From assembly GCA_043820045.1 (NCBI GenBank), contig JBDREF010000170.1, positions 1-57,982 on the forward strand: a stretch of 57,982 nt of DNA. The letters run 5' to 3'. Below, piece by piece: positions 37,548 to 45,858 of this stretch. The DNA comes from JBDREF01 sp043820045 (lineage in GTDB: Bacteria; Planctomycetota; Phycisphaerae; Sedimentisphaerales; Anaerobacaceae). The position numbers and the translations under genes are program-made. The notes under the pieces are model-generated. The model was not told where the DNA came from and did not search any database. It saw only the letters and a list, made by a program, of their open reading frames with translations. Positions within the stretch are counted from its first letter, which is position 1; each line of letters begins with the position of its first letter.

Positions 37548-38405
37548 TTACTCTTCTAAAATAATCCTTAAACCTCCTGTTTTCGTCTCTGAAATTTCAG
37601 CAGATTTCTTACCGTGATCTCCCAACATATCATTACGTTTCAAGTAAGCAATCGCATTTTTAAGAGATTCAACTCTAATTACAAGCGCCTGTATACGTTC
37701 AGATTCATCTTCAACAAAACGCAAGTTTGGTTCTTCAGGAAGATACCACAGATTCTTTTTGTGTTTTGCCGGTTGGACAAAATTGATCCATCTATCTAAA
37801 CGCTCTTTGCTGTTGTAGCCGATATACAATTCTTTTACGTTCTTCAGCCCCAGTGGTCCTCCATTCCTTGATTTCAAATCGTTGCGCAGTGAATCGACTT
37901 TGGAGTCTTTGCCTGGTTCTTTTGTAGCGCTGATGTTTACCGGCATGCCCAAATCAAACACGTTTATACTCTGTAGATCAGATTTTGATGGGCCATCATA
38001 CTTGATCGGGCGTTTTGCCAGTTCATCAGCACTTGCCTGCGCCGATTCATATGGTCTGAAAATAAGAGTATTATATCGCGCCATAAGCTCGGTTCCTGGA
38101 ATTGGCGTATTTGGAAATGGGCCGCATATTTCCAAAATAACGTCACCAGCCAGAATAGCTGTATATCTGGCACCGCCCCATTTCTCAGGGCCAAAAAAGA
38201 CCGGCAACTGAAGTTCATCTGTAAGGAATTCATGTAACGCTGTAAATGTTTCATCATTCCGGATATGTACTGTAATCCAGTGAGCCCTTGAAACAATCGA
38301 AGCTGAGTTTTTTGTATCCCGAGCATCATTGATTGAACAAGGCGTATTTTGGCAACCAGGAACAAGAATGACTGCAATTAGCGTGATTAAAGAAATGCGT
38401 TTCAT
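37548..38405 (-). CDS. Putative lipoprotein with VOC/glyoxalase-like fold
   Basis: 285 residues from the ATG at 38405 with GGAG six bases upstream; the in-frame ATG at 38429 is less likely. The N terminus ISLITLIAVILVPGC ends in a lipobox, so it is probably membrane-anchored outside the cytoplasm. The body suggests two vicinal-oxygen-chelate halves: a first with SRAHWITVHI, LQLPVFFGPEKWGG and GDVILEICGPF, and a second with LKNVKELYIGYNSKERLDRWINF. VOC proteins include glyoxalases, dioxygenases and antibiotic-binding proteins. The His and Glu positions are compatible with metal binding, but this is pattern reading by eye. It has lower GC than its neighbours. Confidence 0.65.
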   Translation of the reverse strand: MKRISLITLIAVILVPGCQNTPCSINDARDTKNSASIVSRAHWITVHIRNDETFTALHEFLTDELQLPVFFGPEKWGGARYTAILAGDVILEICGPFPNTPIPGTELMARYNTLIFRPYESAQASADELAKRPIKYDGPSKSDLQSINVFDLGMPVNISATKEPGKDSKVDSLRNDLKSRNGGPLGLKNVKELYIGYNSKERLDRWINFVQPAKHKKNLWYLPEEPNLRFVEDESERIQALVIRVESLKNAIAYLKRNDMLGDHGKKSAEISETKTGGLRIILEE

Positions 38406-38443
38406 ATACAACTCCAAAAAATATGGCACTCATTGTTGTTCCA

Positions 38444-38478
38444 GACCAAACGTTTAATGTTTGGTCCGTTACGGTCAA
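38444..38478 (-). promoter_or_regulatory. Putative promoter with overlapping palindromic operator
   Basis: On the minus strand TTGACC (38478-38473) and TAAACG (38456-38451), 16 bases apart, form a weak promoter ahead of the lipoprotein gene. A perfect 8-bp palindrome, GACCAAAC (38444-38451) / GTTTGGTC (38459-38466), covers the -10 region and could bind a repressor. Confidence 0.4.
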
Positions 38479-38611
38479 GCTATTGATAGTCATATTAAGG
38501 GTTGCCAAAGCCGGTTGACTGTCCACATTCATTAAAAAACGCAAGTCAGACCAGCAAAACCGGCTTGAACGGCATCCATAAGCTCTGTACTATCAAGATT
38601 CAAATCATTTA

Positions 38612-40060
38612 TCACTGTTTGCCTGGGAAATACGGGCTTAATATCCAATCGGATATGATATTCAGCGCAGCGGGAGATAAGGTCTCTTCAATCCTCGCAT
38701 AGTCAGCGGGTGATCCGGTTTGCGACGTCTGGAACAGGTGATTCAGGCCCGGCATTTCTTTTATGGTGTATCGACGATTGCCTCCGGCCGTAAGCGCTGC
38801 CTCAATTGCCTTGAGGTTCTCGATGGGCATCTGGGCGTCTTTCTCTCCGTTGATAGCCAGAACCGGGCACTTTATCTTCATCAGCGCTTCTCTCGGGTCG
38901 TACCGCAAGATGGAACTGAAGCCCGGGGAAAGCATCCAGGCGAATTCGTAAGTGTCCGCGGATTCAAGTTCTATCTTCCGCCTCTGGTCCTCGCTTAGAG
39001 CAGTCAGTTCCGGCTTGGCCTGTTGGAGAACCTCCCGGATCTTCGATTCTGCTGTGTTCGAGTCAGACTCTTGCCTGATGGTATAAAACATCTTGTTCAA
39101 GATGGAGCACTTGACGGAGATGGCCTGTTCACTTGCTCCGCTGGCCCGATAGCCGTCTGCAAACTGTTTCAGCAATCCATCGAAATCGCCACCTCCCGGC
39201 GCGGCCATCAGGACAAGATAGGCTACATCGGCCGATGAAGACGCCGCCAGAGTGGCGATCGCGCCTCCTTCGCTGTGGCCGATCAGCCCAATCTTCTCGG
39301 CATCGATCTCCGGCCGCATCCTGAGATATTCCAGACCGGCCAGGGCATCTCTCTTGAAATCGTCAAATACTGCTTTGTCATAATCGCCGGTGGATCGGCC
39401 GACTCCACGGTCGTCAAATCGAAGAACGGCTATCCCCTGCCGTGTCAGGTAGTCGGCAAGTACCAGGAATGTTCTGTGTCCCCAAATCAGTTGGTCGCGG
39501 TCGTTGCCACCGGACCCTGTTACGAGCAGTACGGCCGGATATGGACCATCCGACTGCGGCAAGGTCAATGTGCCGGCAAGTTTAACCTTGTCTATTGTGT
39601 TCTCGAAAAACACTTCTTCAGTCTTGTAGGGATACGGCTTCTTGGGCTCCTGCGGACGCTTCGAAGTCCGGGAAGGAGGATTATCCACTCGTTCGAGCAC
39701 CAGCGGCATGCCGCCGCCGTCAGGTCCTTTGAATTTGCCGTCGATTGTGTTTCCGTTGTTGGATATTGCCCCTTCATAGGTACATCTGATGTTGTATATG
39801 TCGAATTTGACGGCCTCGCTGTCGGATACACTCAAATCTGCGGGCATGTCCCATGCCTCCTGATCGGGTATGTCCGTAAGAGCATCAAATGATCCATCCT
39901 TGTCTTGAGAGACTCTGAATACGATTTTGAACGGACCTGCTTTGCTCATCCAGTTGCCCGCGATGGGACTATTCAAGTGGGCGGCCGCCGCCGTATCTGT
40001 CGATATCGTCATGAAGAAACAGAGAAAAACTGCGACTGCACTTTGCATTACTCTTCGCAT
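38612..40060 (-). CDS. Exported alpha/beta hydrolase (serine hydrolase)
   Basis: 482 residues from the ATG at 40060, which has GGAGG nine bases upstream; 15 more in-frame codons precede it but lack a ribosome-binding site. A signal peptide (MQSAVAVFLCFFMTIST region, cleaved after the Ala run) is followed by a beta-rich N-terminal domain (about 30-130), then an alpha/beta hydrolase: VLLVTGSGGNDRDQ (oxyanion region), FDDRGVGRS, the nucleophile elbow GHSEGG, NGEKDAQMP (Asp) and MPGLNHLF (His). It resembles exported esterase/peptidase-like hydrolases with a C-terminal S9-type catalytic domain. The substrate is unknown. Confidence 0.88.
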   Translation of the reverse strand: MRRVMQSAVAVFLCFFMTISTDTAAAAHLNSPIAGNWMSKAGPFKIVFRVSQDKDGSFDALTDIPDQEAWDMPADLSVSDSEAVKFDIYNIRCTYEGAISNNGNTIDGKFKGPDGGGMPLVLERVDNPPSRTSKRPQEPKKPYPYKTEEVFFENTIDKVKLAGTLTLPQSDGPYPAVLLVTGSGGNDRDQLIWGHRTFLVLADYLTRQGIAVLRFDDRGVGRSTGDYDKAVFDDFKRDALAGLEYLRMRPEIDAEKIGLIGHSEGGAIATLAASSSADVAYLVLMAAPGGGDFDGLLKQFADGYRASGASEQAISVKCSILNKMFYTIRQESDSNTAESKIREVLQQAKPELTALSEDQRRKIELESADTYEFAWMLSPGFSSILRYDPREALMKIKCPVLAINGEKDAQMPIENLKAIEAALTAGGNRRYTIKEMPGLNHLFQTSQTGSPADYARIEETLSPAALNIISDWILSPYFPGKQ

Positions 40061-40473
40061 GACAAAAACCTCCTTAAAAGGATCTAAGATTAGCCACGAA
40101 ATCAAACATTCAGTTCATCTGCGTGCATTGAAACTCACTTGCGTCTTTTTGGCGGGGAAGTTTCACGGCCAATGGGCGGGCCTCGTACGGTTCGATACTT
40201 CGCGCCGATCACATTCTTCATGGACAAAATCTACCACCCATACGTTACGGGTTTGTTACGATTTTGTTATTCTTGTGATATTTCCTGGGACATAAAATAT
40301 TAGGAAATATTAGGGACGTCCATTATGAGGTTCCCTTTTTCCCGATCACAATGTTCTTTTCATTCCGCACGGGCTATCGAGTTGTCCATTCTGAAGGGCT
40401 GGATTTCACAGGATTAGTTGTACACTTCGGGCAAAGGGGTGTTATACTGATAGCCAGAGCTTATGCGGAAACC
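40061..40473. other. Intergenic region between divergent genes
   Basis: No gene supported. A TATACT box at 40443-40448 could be the -10 of the downstream membrane protein, with only a poor -35. AAATATTAGGGACGTCCATT near 40303 resembles sequence that flanks IS200-like elements in other genomes but has no transposase here. I see nothing else. Confidence 0.4.
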
Positions 40474-40803
40474 ATGTATACCTTGTTAATGGGTAAGCGA
40501 GAAATGATAGGAATAATCGCAGGGCTTATTGTCGGCACCGCTTTTTCGGCGGGTTGCCTTTGGGCGGGGATGAGGCTGTGCAGAATCAAGGGCACGTTTT
40601 TGGCGATGGTCATTATTGCCGCCGTATCATCACTGGCAGCTCTAATCCCCGTTGTCGGATGGTTAGCAAGTCTAATTGTCATGTTTGTTCTTATATGCAA
40701 ATGGACGGATGCCAATTTGTGGCCTCACGCCGTCCTGATGGTTCTTGTGGCCAACCTCCTGGGCCTGCTTATCAGCGGGTACATCAGCAACATTCATCTG
40801 TAG
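40474..40803 (+). CDS. Small integral membrane protein
   Basis: 109 residues from the ATG at 40474; the frame is open from 40351, but that would precede the likely TATACT promoter element. Three or four hydrophobic helices are evident: IGIIAGLIVGTAFSAGCLW, TFLAMVIIAAVSSLAALIP, GWLASLIVMFVLICKW and AVLMVLVANLLGLLISGY. I recognise no family. It is followed by a nested palindromic repeat that may act as its terminator. Confidence 0.6.
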   Translation: MYTLLMGKREMIGIIAGLIVGTAFSAGCLWAGMRLCRIKGTFLAMVIIAAVSSLAALIPVVGWLASLIVMFVLICKWTDANLWPHAVLMVLVANLLGLLISGYISNIHL

Positions 40804-40817
40804 TGCCTCTTTTCATT

Positions 40818-40965
40818 CTGTTGAAAAAGGCTCACGATGAGACCTTGAGATTGCCGCGCGATTCTGTGAATCGCTCGCAATGACACCCACGTGCGTTCTT
40901 TCGTCGTTGCGAGGAGCTTGCCCCTTGGGGGCGCGGCGACGAAGCAATCTCACGCTTTTCAACAG
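40818..40965. repeat. Nested palindromic element (GAGATTGC...GCAATCTC family)
   Basis: The outer arms CTGTTGAAAA (40818-40827) and TTTTCAACAG (40956-40965) enclose inner arms GAGATTGC (40847-40854) and GCAATCTC (40944-40951). Between them are two GC-rich repeats of opposite orientation containing CTCGCAATGACA and CGTTGCGAGGAG. A shorter relative is at 24766-24794. This is a non-coding mobile palindrome rather than a gene. Confidence 0.75.
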
Positions 40966-41072
40966 GCCCTTGCGCGGGAATGACGTAGGTCGTCTGAACC
41001 GGCACGCGGCACCTGCTGTGATGGGGGTATTGAGCAATAGTCAATCGTAAATAGTCAATAATCAATTGAAAC

Positions 41073-41156
41073 TGCCCGGGACTGGAGTCGAACCAGCACG
41101 AGATTGCTCTCACTAGCCCCTCAAGCTAGCGCGTCTGCCTATTCCGCCACCCGGGC
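41073..41156 (-). tRNA. tRNA-Leu, anticodon GAG
   Basis: Read on the minus strand, the acceptor arms GCCCGGG and CCCGGGC pair fully. The anticodon arm is CTAGC-TTGAGGG-GCTAG, giving anticodon GAG (41122-41120) for CUC and CUU leucine codons. A long variable arm, typical of class II tRNAs, precedes the T arm CTGGTTCGACTCCAG. The discriminator is A, and CCA is not encoded. Confidence 0.95.
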
Positions 41157-41230
41157 TTTGGGAATGATTATTGATTATTGATGATTGATTGTCAATCGTC
41201 AATTTGGGGATTCGAAAAATTGGGCTTGGG

Positions 41231-41914
41231 CTACGTGCCCTTGCGGTTATTCCAGAGCAGGACGTGCAGACGCTGGCAAAATGCGTAGCCGGTTCTCTTA
41301 CAGAGATCGGCAACCCTGGGGGATTTGGCCAGAAGCTCGTCCCTCGTTGCGGCCTGCGGCATCAGCATCACTTTTTCCGGATCAACGGTCCGCAGCTTGT
41401 CTATCGTCTCGGCTATCTCAGGCAGGTCGGCCTCGGAATCGACTACGAACTTCAGTTGATAATCATAATTGGCGATCAATTCTCCGAGGACGGCGACGTC
41501 GAGGCTCGAATCCCTGTGAAGCACGGCCAGCTTCGCCTCGTCCGGAACAGAGTTGCCCAGTTTAGGACTGATACTCATCAGATCACAAGCCAGGTCGGGC
41601 ACGTATGCAATCCCGGCCGTCTCGATTGTCACGTGTTTGCCGGCGGCCCGCAGTTCCTGCGATAACTGCCGCAGTTCCGGGTTTATCATCGGCTCGCCGC
41701 CGGTTATTACCACGAATCTGCTGGGCCACTGCCGGACCGCCTGGACGATTTCGGCGACGCCGTACTGCCGCCCCGCCTCTGCGGCCCAGGCATACTTGGT
41801 ATCGCACCATCGGCAGCGTAATGGGCAACCGGCCAGCCGCACAAACACGCTCGGCACGCCGGCCAGGAATCCCTCGCCCTGCAAAGAGTGGAATATTTCG
41901 TTTACTGTCGTTAT
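41231..41914 (-). CDS. queE: 7-carboxy-7-deazaguanine synthase with probable AUA start
   Basis: A radical-SAM enzyme of queuosine/archaeosine precursor synthesis that converts carboxytetrahydropterin to CDG. The cluster motif is CPLRCRWCDTKYAW, with ITGGEP downstream. The first ordinary start (TTG at 41884) would remove VNEIFHS, which precedes LQGEG and is conserved in the family (compare INEMFQTLQGEG in E. coli). Reading upstream in frame there is no ATG, GTG or TTG before the stop at 41944; the best candidate is ATA at 41914-41912. It overlaps the queC stop as ATAA, exactly where an ATGA coupling would be expected, giving 227 residues. A G-to-A change or a sequencing error are both possible. 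Confidence 0.88.
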   Translation of the reverse strand: MTTVNEIFHSLQGEGFLAGVPSVFVRLAGCPLRCRWCDTKYAWAAEAGRQYGVAEIVQAVRQWPSRFVVITGGEPMINPELRQLSQELRAAGKHVTIETAGIAYVPDLACDLMSISPKLGNSVPDEAKLAVLHRDSSLDVAVLGELIANYDYQLKFVVDSEADLPEIAETIDKLRTVDPEKVMLMPQAATRDELLAKSPRVADLCKRTGYAFCQRLHVLLWNNRKGT

Positions 41915-42618
41915 TCTATATTCTCTATTCGATATTCAATGGGGTCTTCGAGGCCCGCTTCGGCGAAGCCTTTCAAGCGCAGTCTGCACGAATCGCATCG
42001 GCCGCAGCTTCTGCCCTGCTCGTCCGGGTCGTAGCAACTGTGCGTCAGGGAATAATCGACGTTCAGCTCCCTGCCGGTGAGAATAATCTCGGCCTTCGTC
42101 TTATTGATGATCGGCGTGTGAATGAGGTATCGGCCCTTGCCTTCGACGGCGGTGGCGGTGGCGAGGTTTGCGGTCTTTTCGAAAGCGGTTATGAACTCAG
42201 CCCGGCAGTCGGGATAGCCGCTGTAATCGGTCGAGTTGACGCCGATGAAGATGTCGAAGGCGCCCAGCACTTCGCCCCAGGCAAGCGCGTAGCTGAGGAA
42301 TATCGTATTGCGGGCAGGGACATAGGTCGACGGAATCCCGGTCGAGCCGCCCGAATCGGCCCGCCCTTTCGGCACCTCTATGGCCGGATCGGTAAGGGCC
42401 GAGCCGCCAAATGCGGCCAGGTCAATATCGATTATGCGGTGTTCCGCCACGCCGACGGATGCGGCCACCTTTCTCGCGGCCTCGATTTCCCGCTTGTGCC
42501 GCTGGCCGTAGGCGAAAGTCAACGCAAACAGCTCAAAACCTTCCTCGCGGGCCACGGCCAAAGTCGTGGCCGAATCAAGGCCACCGCTCAGCAGGACTAT
42601 CGCTCTTTTTTCGACCAT
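41911..42618 (-). CDS. queC: 7-cyano-7-deazaguanine synthase
   Basis: 235 residues. An ATP-dependent enzyme that converts CDG to preQ0. It has the PP-loop SGGLDSATTL at the N terminus and a Cys cluster near the C terminus (HSCYDP and CGRCDSC) forming the zinc site. It overlaps queE by four bases, shares the queuosine locus with the divergent queF, and has a good sigma-70 promoter at 42709-42737 with a leader of about 85 bases. The leader folds into a TACCCGxCGG / CCGxCGGGTA hairpin, but it does not match the preQ1 riboswitch patterns I know. Confidence 0.96.
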   Translation of the reverse strand: MVEKRAIVLLSGGLDSATTLAVAREEGFELFALTFAYGQRHKREIEAARKVAASVGVAEHRIIDIDLAAFGGSALTDPAIEVPKGRADSGGSTGIPSTYVPARNTIFLSYALAWGEVLGAFDIFIGVNSTDYSGYPDCRAEFITAFEKTANLATATAVEGKGRYLIHTPIINKTKAEIILTGRELNVDYSLTHSCYDPDEQGRSCGRCDSCRLRLKGFAEAGLEDPIEYRIENIE

Positions 42619-42708
42619 TAGCTATTCTCCGTCAAGACGTCGTTTCACACCGTCCACCAGTACCCGCCGGCATAACGACAGAACCGCCGGGTAAAGATTG
42701 CACGTCAC

Positions 42709-42737
42709 ATTCTACCGGCGGTGCGGCAGACTGTCAA
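42709..42737 (-). promoter_or_regulatory. Sigma-70-type promoter for queC-queE
   Basis: On the minus strand TTGACA (42737-42732), a 17-base spacer and TAGAAT (42714-42709). Predicted start near 42702. Confidence 0.75.
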
Positions 42738-42806
42738 AGTGCATGGATGGCAATTCCCTGCGGTGCTCCACGGAACGCTTTTTTTGCTCACGCCTCCTAT
42801 TACCGC

Positions 42807-42835
42807 TTGTCCCGGACAGGCATTTAGATTATATT
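42807..42835 (+). promoter_or_regulatory. Sigma-70-type promoter for queF
   Basis: TTGTCC (42807-42812), a 17-base spacer and TATATT (42830-42835), followed by a short AT-rich leader with AGGAAACC before the ATG at 42868. Confidence 0.6.
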
Positions 42836-42867
42836 AAATATGTAGTATTATTTACAGGAAACCGAAG

Positions 42868-43221
42868 ATGAGTGAACCGGTAGAGATAGAGCTATTCGAT
42901 AATCCGCGCCCCGAGCGGGATTATTGCATAACAATAAGGTGCCCGGAGTTTACGAGCGTTTGTCCTCGAACGGACCAGCCGGATTTCGGCGAGATCGTCA
43001 TCGAATACCGTCCCGACAAATTATGCATCGAGCTAAAGAGCCTGAAGTTCTACATGCAAAGCTACCGCAACAAAGGGATTTTTTACGAGACTCTGACTAA
43101 TGATATACTGGATGATTTGGCCGGGGTGTGCAAGCCGCGCTGGATGAAGGTCACTTCGCGGTTTACGCCTCGCGGCGGGATAACCACCGAGGTGGTCGCG
43201 GAACACAAATCAGAGAAGTAG
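42868..43221 (+). CDS. queF: NADPH-dependent preQ0 reductase (7-cyano-7-deazaguanine reductase)
   Basis: 117 residues, the short single-domain (type I, Bacillus-like) form. It reduces the nitrile of preQ0 to the amine preQ1. The catalytic nucleophile Cys32 and general-acid Asp39 lie in SVCPRTDQPDFG, and the nitrile-binding region is LKSLKFYMQSYRN. It is divergent from queC-queE, so the window holds three of the pathway's steps; queD and the tRNA-modifying enzymes are elsewhere. The zinc-ribbon gene starts 26 bases after its stop. Confidence 0.96.
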   Translation: MSEPVEIELFDNPRPERDYCITIRCPEFTSVCPRTDQPDFGEIVIEYRPDKLCIELKSLKFYMQSYRNKGIFYETLTNDILDDLAGVCKPRWMKVTSRFTPRGGITTEVVAEHKSEK

Positions 43222-43247
43222 AAGAAGGTCTTATCAGAGGTGCGAAA

Positions 43248-43751
43248 ATGGCAATAACGTTTCACTGCGAGTATTGCGGCAAGAAGATAGAAGCTGCCGA
43301 CAGTGCCGGCGGCAAATGGGGAAAGTGCCCGTCATGTCACAACAAACTATATGTCCCCTGCCCGGATTCAGGAGAGGAACTGAAACTCGCTCCGTTGGAT
43401 GAAACCGACCTCGAAAGGGAAAGGCGGCTGATGGCCGAAACATACAGGCTTACCCAGGATATACTGCAGGAAAGAGAGGTTCCGGACGGACCGCCCGAGC
43501 CCGCCGGGGCAATTTACGAGATGAGCGACAGGGAACTAAGGAATAACATAATCCTGTATCTGCGGCAGATGGCGTACGGCGATCTGGACGAAGCCGAAAG
43601 GACTGCTGCACTGATAGCTCCTTTTGCCGTGCACGCGACGGCAATTATCGACAGGATAGCACTAAGCGAAATACCCGAACCGGAATTGGCTGATATTTCC
43701 CAGCAGATGCTTTCAGGCTCGATCCGTGCGCTTCGGGCCAGGATAGGGTGA
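43248..43751 (+). CDS. Zinc-ribbon protein of unknown function
   Basis: 167 residues from the ATG at 43248, which has AGAGG eight bases upstream; an in-frame GTG at 43128 lies inside queF and is rejected. It begins with a zinc ribbon (HCEYCGKKI, CPSCHNKL), followed by an acidic, largely helical region (DLERERRLMAETYRL, ELRNNIILYLRQM, DLDEAERTAALIAPF). Proteins with this leading ribbon and a helical tail are common in planctomycetes and generally uncharacterised. Close spacing suggests co-transcription with queF. Confidence 0.75.
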   Translation: MAITFHCEYCGKKIEAADSAGGKWGKCPSCHNKLYVPCPDSGEELKLAPLDETDLERERRLMAETYRLTQDILQEREVPDGPPEPAGAIYEMSDRELRNNIILYLRQMAYGDLDEAERTAALIAPFAVHATAIIDRIALSEIPEPELADISQQMLSGSIRALRARIG

Positions 43752-43867
43752 CAAGGAAATAGCAGTATATTCGGCGAAAAGCCGTCCCAAGAAACGCGCT
43801 CCGTTGAAGGACATCACGCGATATTTTCGGTCCTTACGAAATGCCCCCCCCGCAAAAACCCTCAAAT

Positions 43868-43896
43868 TTGGCTGCAATTGAATTGTTTCCTATATT
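43868..43896 (+). promoter_or_regulatory. Putative sigma-70-type promoter for the glycogen-synthase-like gene
   Basis: TTGGCT (43868-43873), a 17-base spacer and TATATT (43891-43896). The leader would be about 70 bases. Confidence 0.5.
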
Positions 43897-43971
43897 TTAG
43901 GCAGAAACGGAAGCAAACAACCCGATATGACTTCAGGTAGTAACTTGGTAGTAACTTGGGGGAAACTTATT

Positions 43972-45762
43972 ATGACCAGTGAGACAACCGTAGTGCACGT
44001 CACTCACGAGACAGTGAGTAAAGTCGGCGGCATAGGCGCCGTGCTGCAGGGATTCTTTACATCCAAATCCTATCTTGATGCTGTCGAACGCTCGATACTT
44101 GTCGGCCCGCTGTTCACGACCGAAGGTTCTCTGTCTGAGCGACTCGGCGAAGACGGCGAAGTACTCTATTCGTCGATAGACGGATATGTGAACTCGGGAT
44201 ACGCCCCGGCCTTTCGAAAGATCGAAGATTACTACGGCGCAGGAATCGTTTACGGCAGGCGCACATTCGTGGACCAGCAGACAGGCGTAAGAAGTTCCCC
44301 CGAGGCCATACTGGTCGATGTAAGGCATATGGACAAGGGACCGATCAACGAATTCAAACGGCGATTGTTCGAGGAATTCGGTGTCCGCAGCGACCTATAC
44401 GAACACCTGTGGGAGTACGAGCAGTATGTCAGACTGGCACCGGTGGTAATTGCCATGCTCAAGGCAATCGGAGCCACGGACGATTCGCCCGTAGTCGTGT
44501 CACATGAATTCATGGGAATGCCCACCGCATTGGCGGCCATTATCGAACCGGGGTGTAATTTCAGGACTATTTTCTACGCTCATGAAGTGGCGACAATGCG
44601 CCGGATTGTGGAAAAACATCCGGGGCACGACACCATGTTTTATAACGTCATGAAGCAGGCCCACAACGAAAGATTCTATGTCAATGAAGTGTTCGGGGAC
44701 CAGAGTTCCTACTTCAAGCACTCCCTCGTTGAGGCCTCGAAGTACTGCGACCGAATAGCCGCAGTAGGCGACTATGTTGTAGATGAATTGCGCTTCCTCG
44801 CACCTGAATTCGAAACCGCCGAGATAGATGTTGTCTATAACGGCATTCCGGCCTACCAGATAACCGTCGCCGATAAACTTGCATCCAAAGAAAAACTCCA
44901 GCACTATTGCGAGAACCTGCTGGGTTACAGGCCGGACTTCATTTTTACACACGTAACGAGACTCGTACAAAGCAAGGGAATGTGGCGGGATTTGCGGGTC
45001 CTCGAACACATAGAAAAGGAATTCAGAACAGAAGGCAAAACAGGAGTGCTTCTTGTACTCTCGACCGAGGTCTCGCAGCGGTGCTGCGAGGATGCTCACC
45101 GCATGGAGTCCGAATACCACTGGCCTGTCGCTCACCGCGAAGGCTGGCCCGACCTTTCCGGAGGAGAGGCAGACTACTATGCCGCCGTGCAGGAATTCAA
45201 TGCCAGAAGCAGGAACATAAAGATCATCTTCATAAACCAATTCGGATTTGACCCCAGAAGATGCGGCTACAGGATGCCTCACGACATGGAATTCATGGAC
45301 ATACGCAAGGGAAGCGACGTCGAATTCGGCCAGAGCATCTACGAGCCGTTCGGAATCGCCCAACTGGAACCACTGACTTTCGGCGGTATATGCGTATTCA
45401 GCAGTGTTTGCGGCTGTCTGGGCTTTCTAAGGGATGTCACCAACGCGGAAAACGTCAAGAATGCCATTGTCGCTGACTATACGAACCTGGAAGCCCGCGG
45501 CTACGCCGACATCGAGGATTTGCTGCAAATCGACCGATCGATGCGAGACCGGATAGAGGCGAGCCAGAGCGAAAAGGTCGCAATGCAGATATGCCTGCGC
45601 CTGCCGAAGAACGAATCCGAAGTCGAAGGCATGGTTCAGACCGGATATGAGCTTGCAAAGAATATGAGCTGGGACGTGGTCGTAAGGAATTATCTGCTAC
45701 CCAGCCTGCAGAAGATACCCGACAAACTAAACTCCGTCTCTCATGAACAGCGCTGGGAATAG
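43972..45762 (+). CDS. GT-B glycosyltransferase, glycogen/starch-synthase-like
   Basis: 596 residues from the ATG at 43972; a further 15 in-frame codons upstream (to 43927) are less likely. The N terminus HVTHETVSKVGGIGAVLQG is a glycogen-synthase-type K-x-G-G sugar-nucleotide motif. A HEFMGMPTALAA segment follows, and the C-terminal half has FTHVTRLVQSKGMWRDL and SIYEPFGIAQLEPLTFGG, the E-x-F-G-x-x-x-x-E element of retaining GT-B enzymes. It would elongate an alpha-glucan from UDP- or ADP-glucose; the exact family is uncertain. It has its own likely promoter. No other glycogen genes are in the window. Confidence 0.8.
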   Translation: MTSETTVVHVTHETVSKVGGIGAVLQGFFTSKSYLDAVERSILVGPLFTTEGSLSERLGEDGEVLYSSIDGYVNSGYAPAFRKIEDYYGAGIVYGRRTFVDQQTGVRSSPEAILVDVRHMDKGPINEFKRRLFEEFGVRSDLYEHLWEYEQYVRLAPVVIAMLKAIGATDDSPVVVSHEFMGMPTALAAIIEPGCNFRTIFYAHEVATMRRIVEKHPGHDTMFYNVMKQAHNERFYVNEVFGDQSSYFKHSLVEASKYCDRIAAVGDYVVDELRFLAPEFETAEIDVVYNGIPAYQITVADKLASKEKLQHYCENLLGYRPDFIFTHVTRLVQSKGMWRDLRVLEHIEKEFRTEGKTGVLLVLSTEVSQRCCEDAHRMESEYHWPVAHREGWPDLSGGEADYYAAVQEFNARSRNIKIIFINQFGFDPRRCGYRMPHDMEFMDIRKGSDVEFGQSIYEPFGIAQLEPLTFGGICVFSSVCGCLGFLRDVTNAENVKNAIVADYTNLEARGYADIEDLLQIDRSMRDRIEASQSEKVAMQICLRLPKNESEVEGMVQTGYELAKNMSWDVVVRNYLLPSLQKIPDKLNSVSHEQRWE

Positions 45763-45822
45763 TTCACCCGAGAACTGCCGAGACGCTTTCAAAGCCGGAG
45801 CCGCCGGGATTTGCACACGTGC

Positions 45823-45851
45823 TTGACTGTCCGCAACAGGATGATTAGACT
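45823..45851 (+). promoter_or_regulatory. Sigma-70-type promoter for coaE (leaderless)
   Basis: TTGACT (45823-45828), a 17-base spacer and TAGACT (45846-45851). The predicted transcript start is at about 45858-45859, coinciding with GTG at 45859. The ATG at 45841 lies inside this promoter and is therefore an unlikely start. Confidence 0.7.
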
Positions 45852-45858
45852 ATCGACC

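Noticed and set aside
42619..42708. preQ1 riboswitch in the queC leader
   Set aside because: A hairpin with a G-G mismatch is present, but the sequence does not resemble the preQ1 class motifs I know and lacks an obvious A-rich tail.
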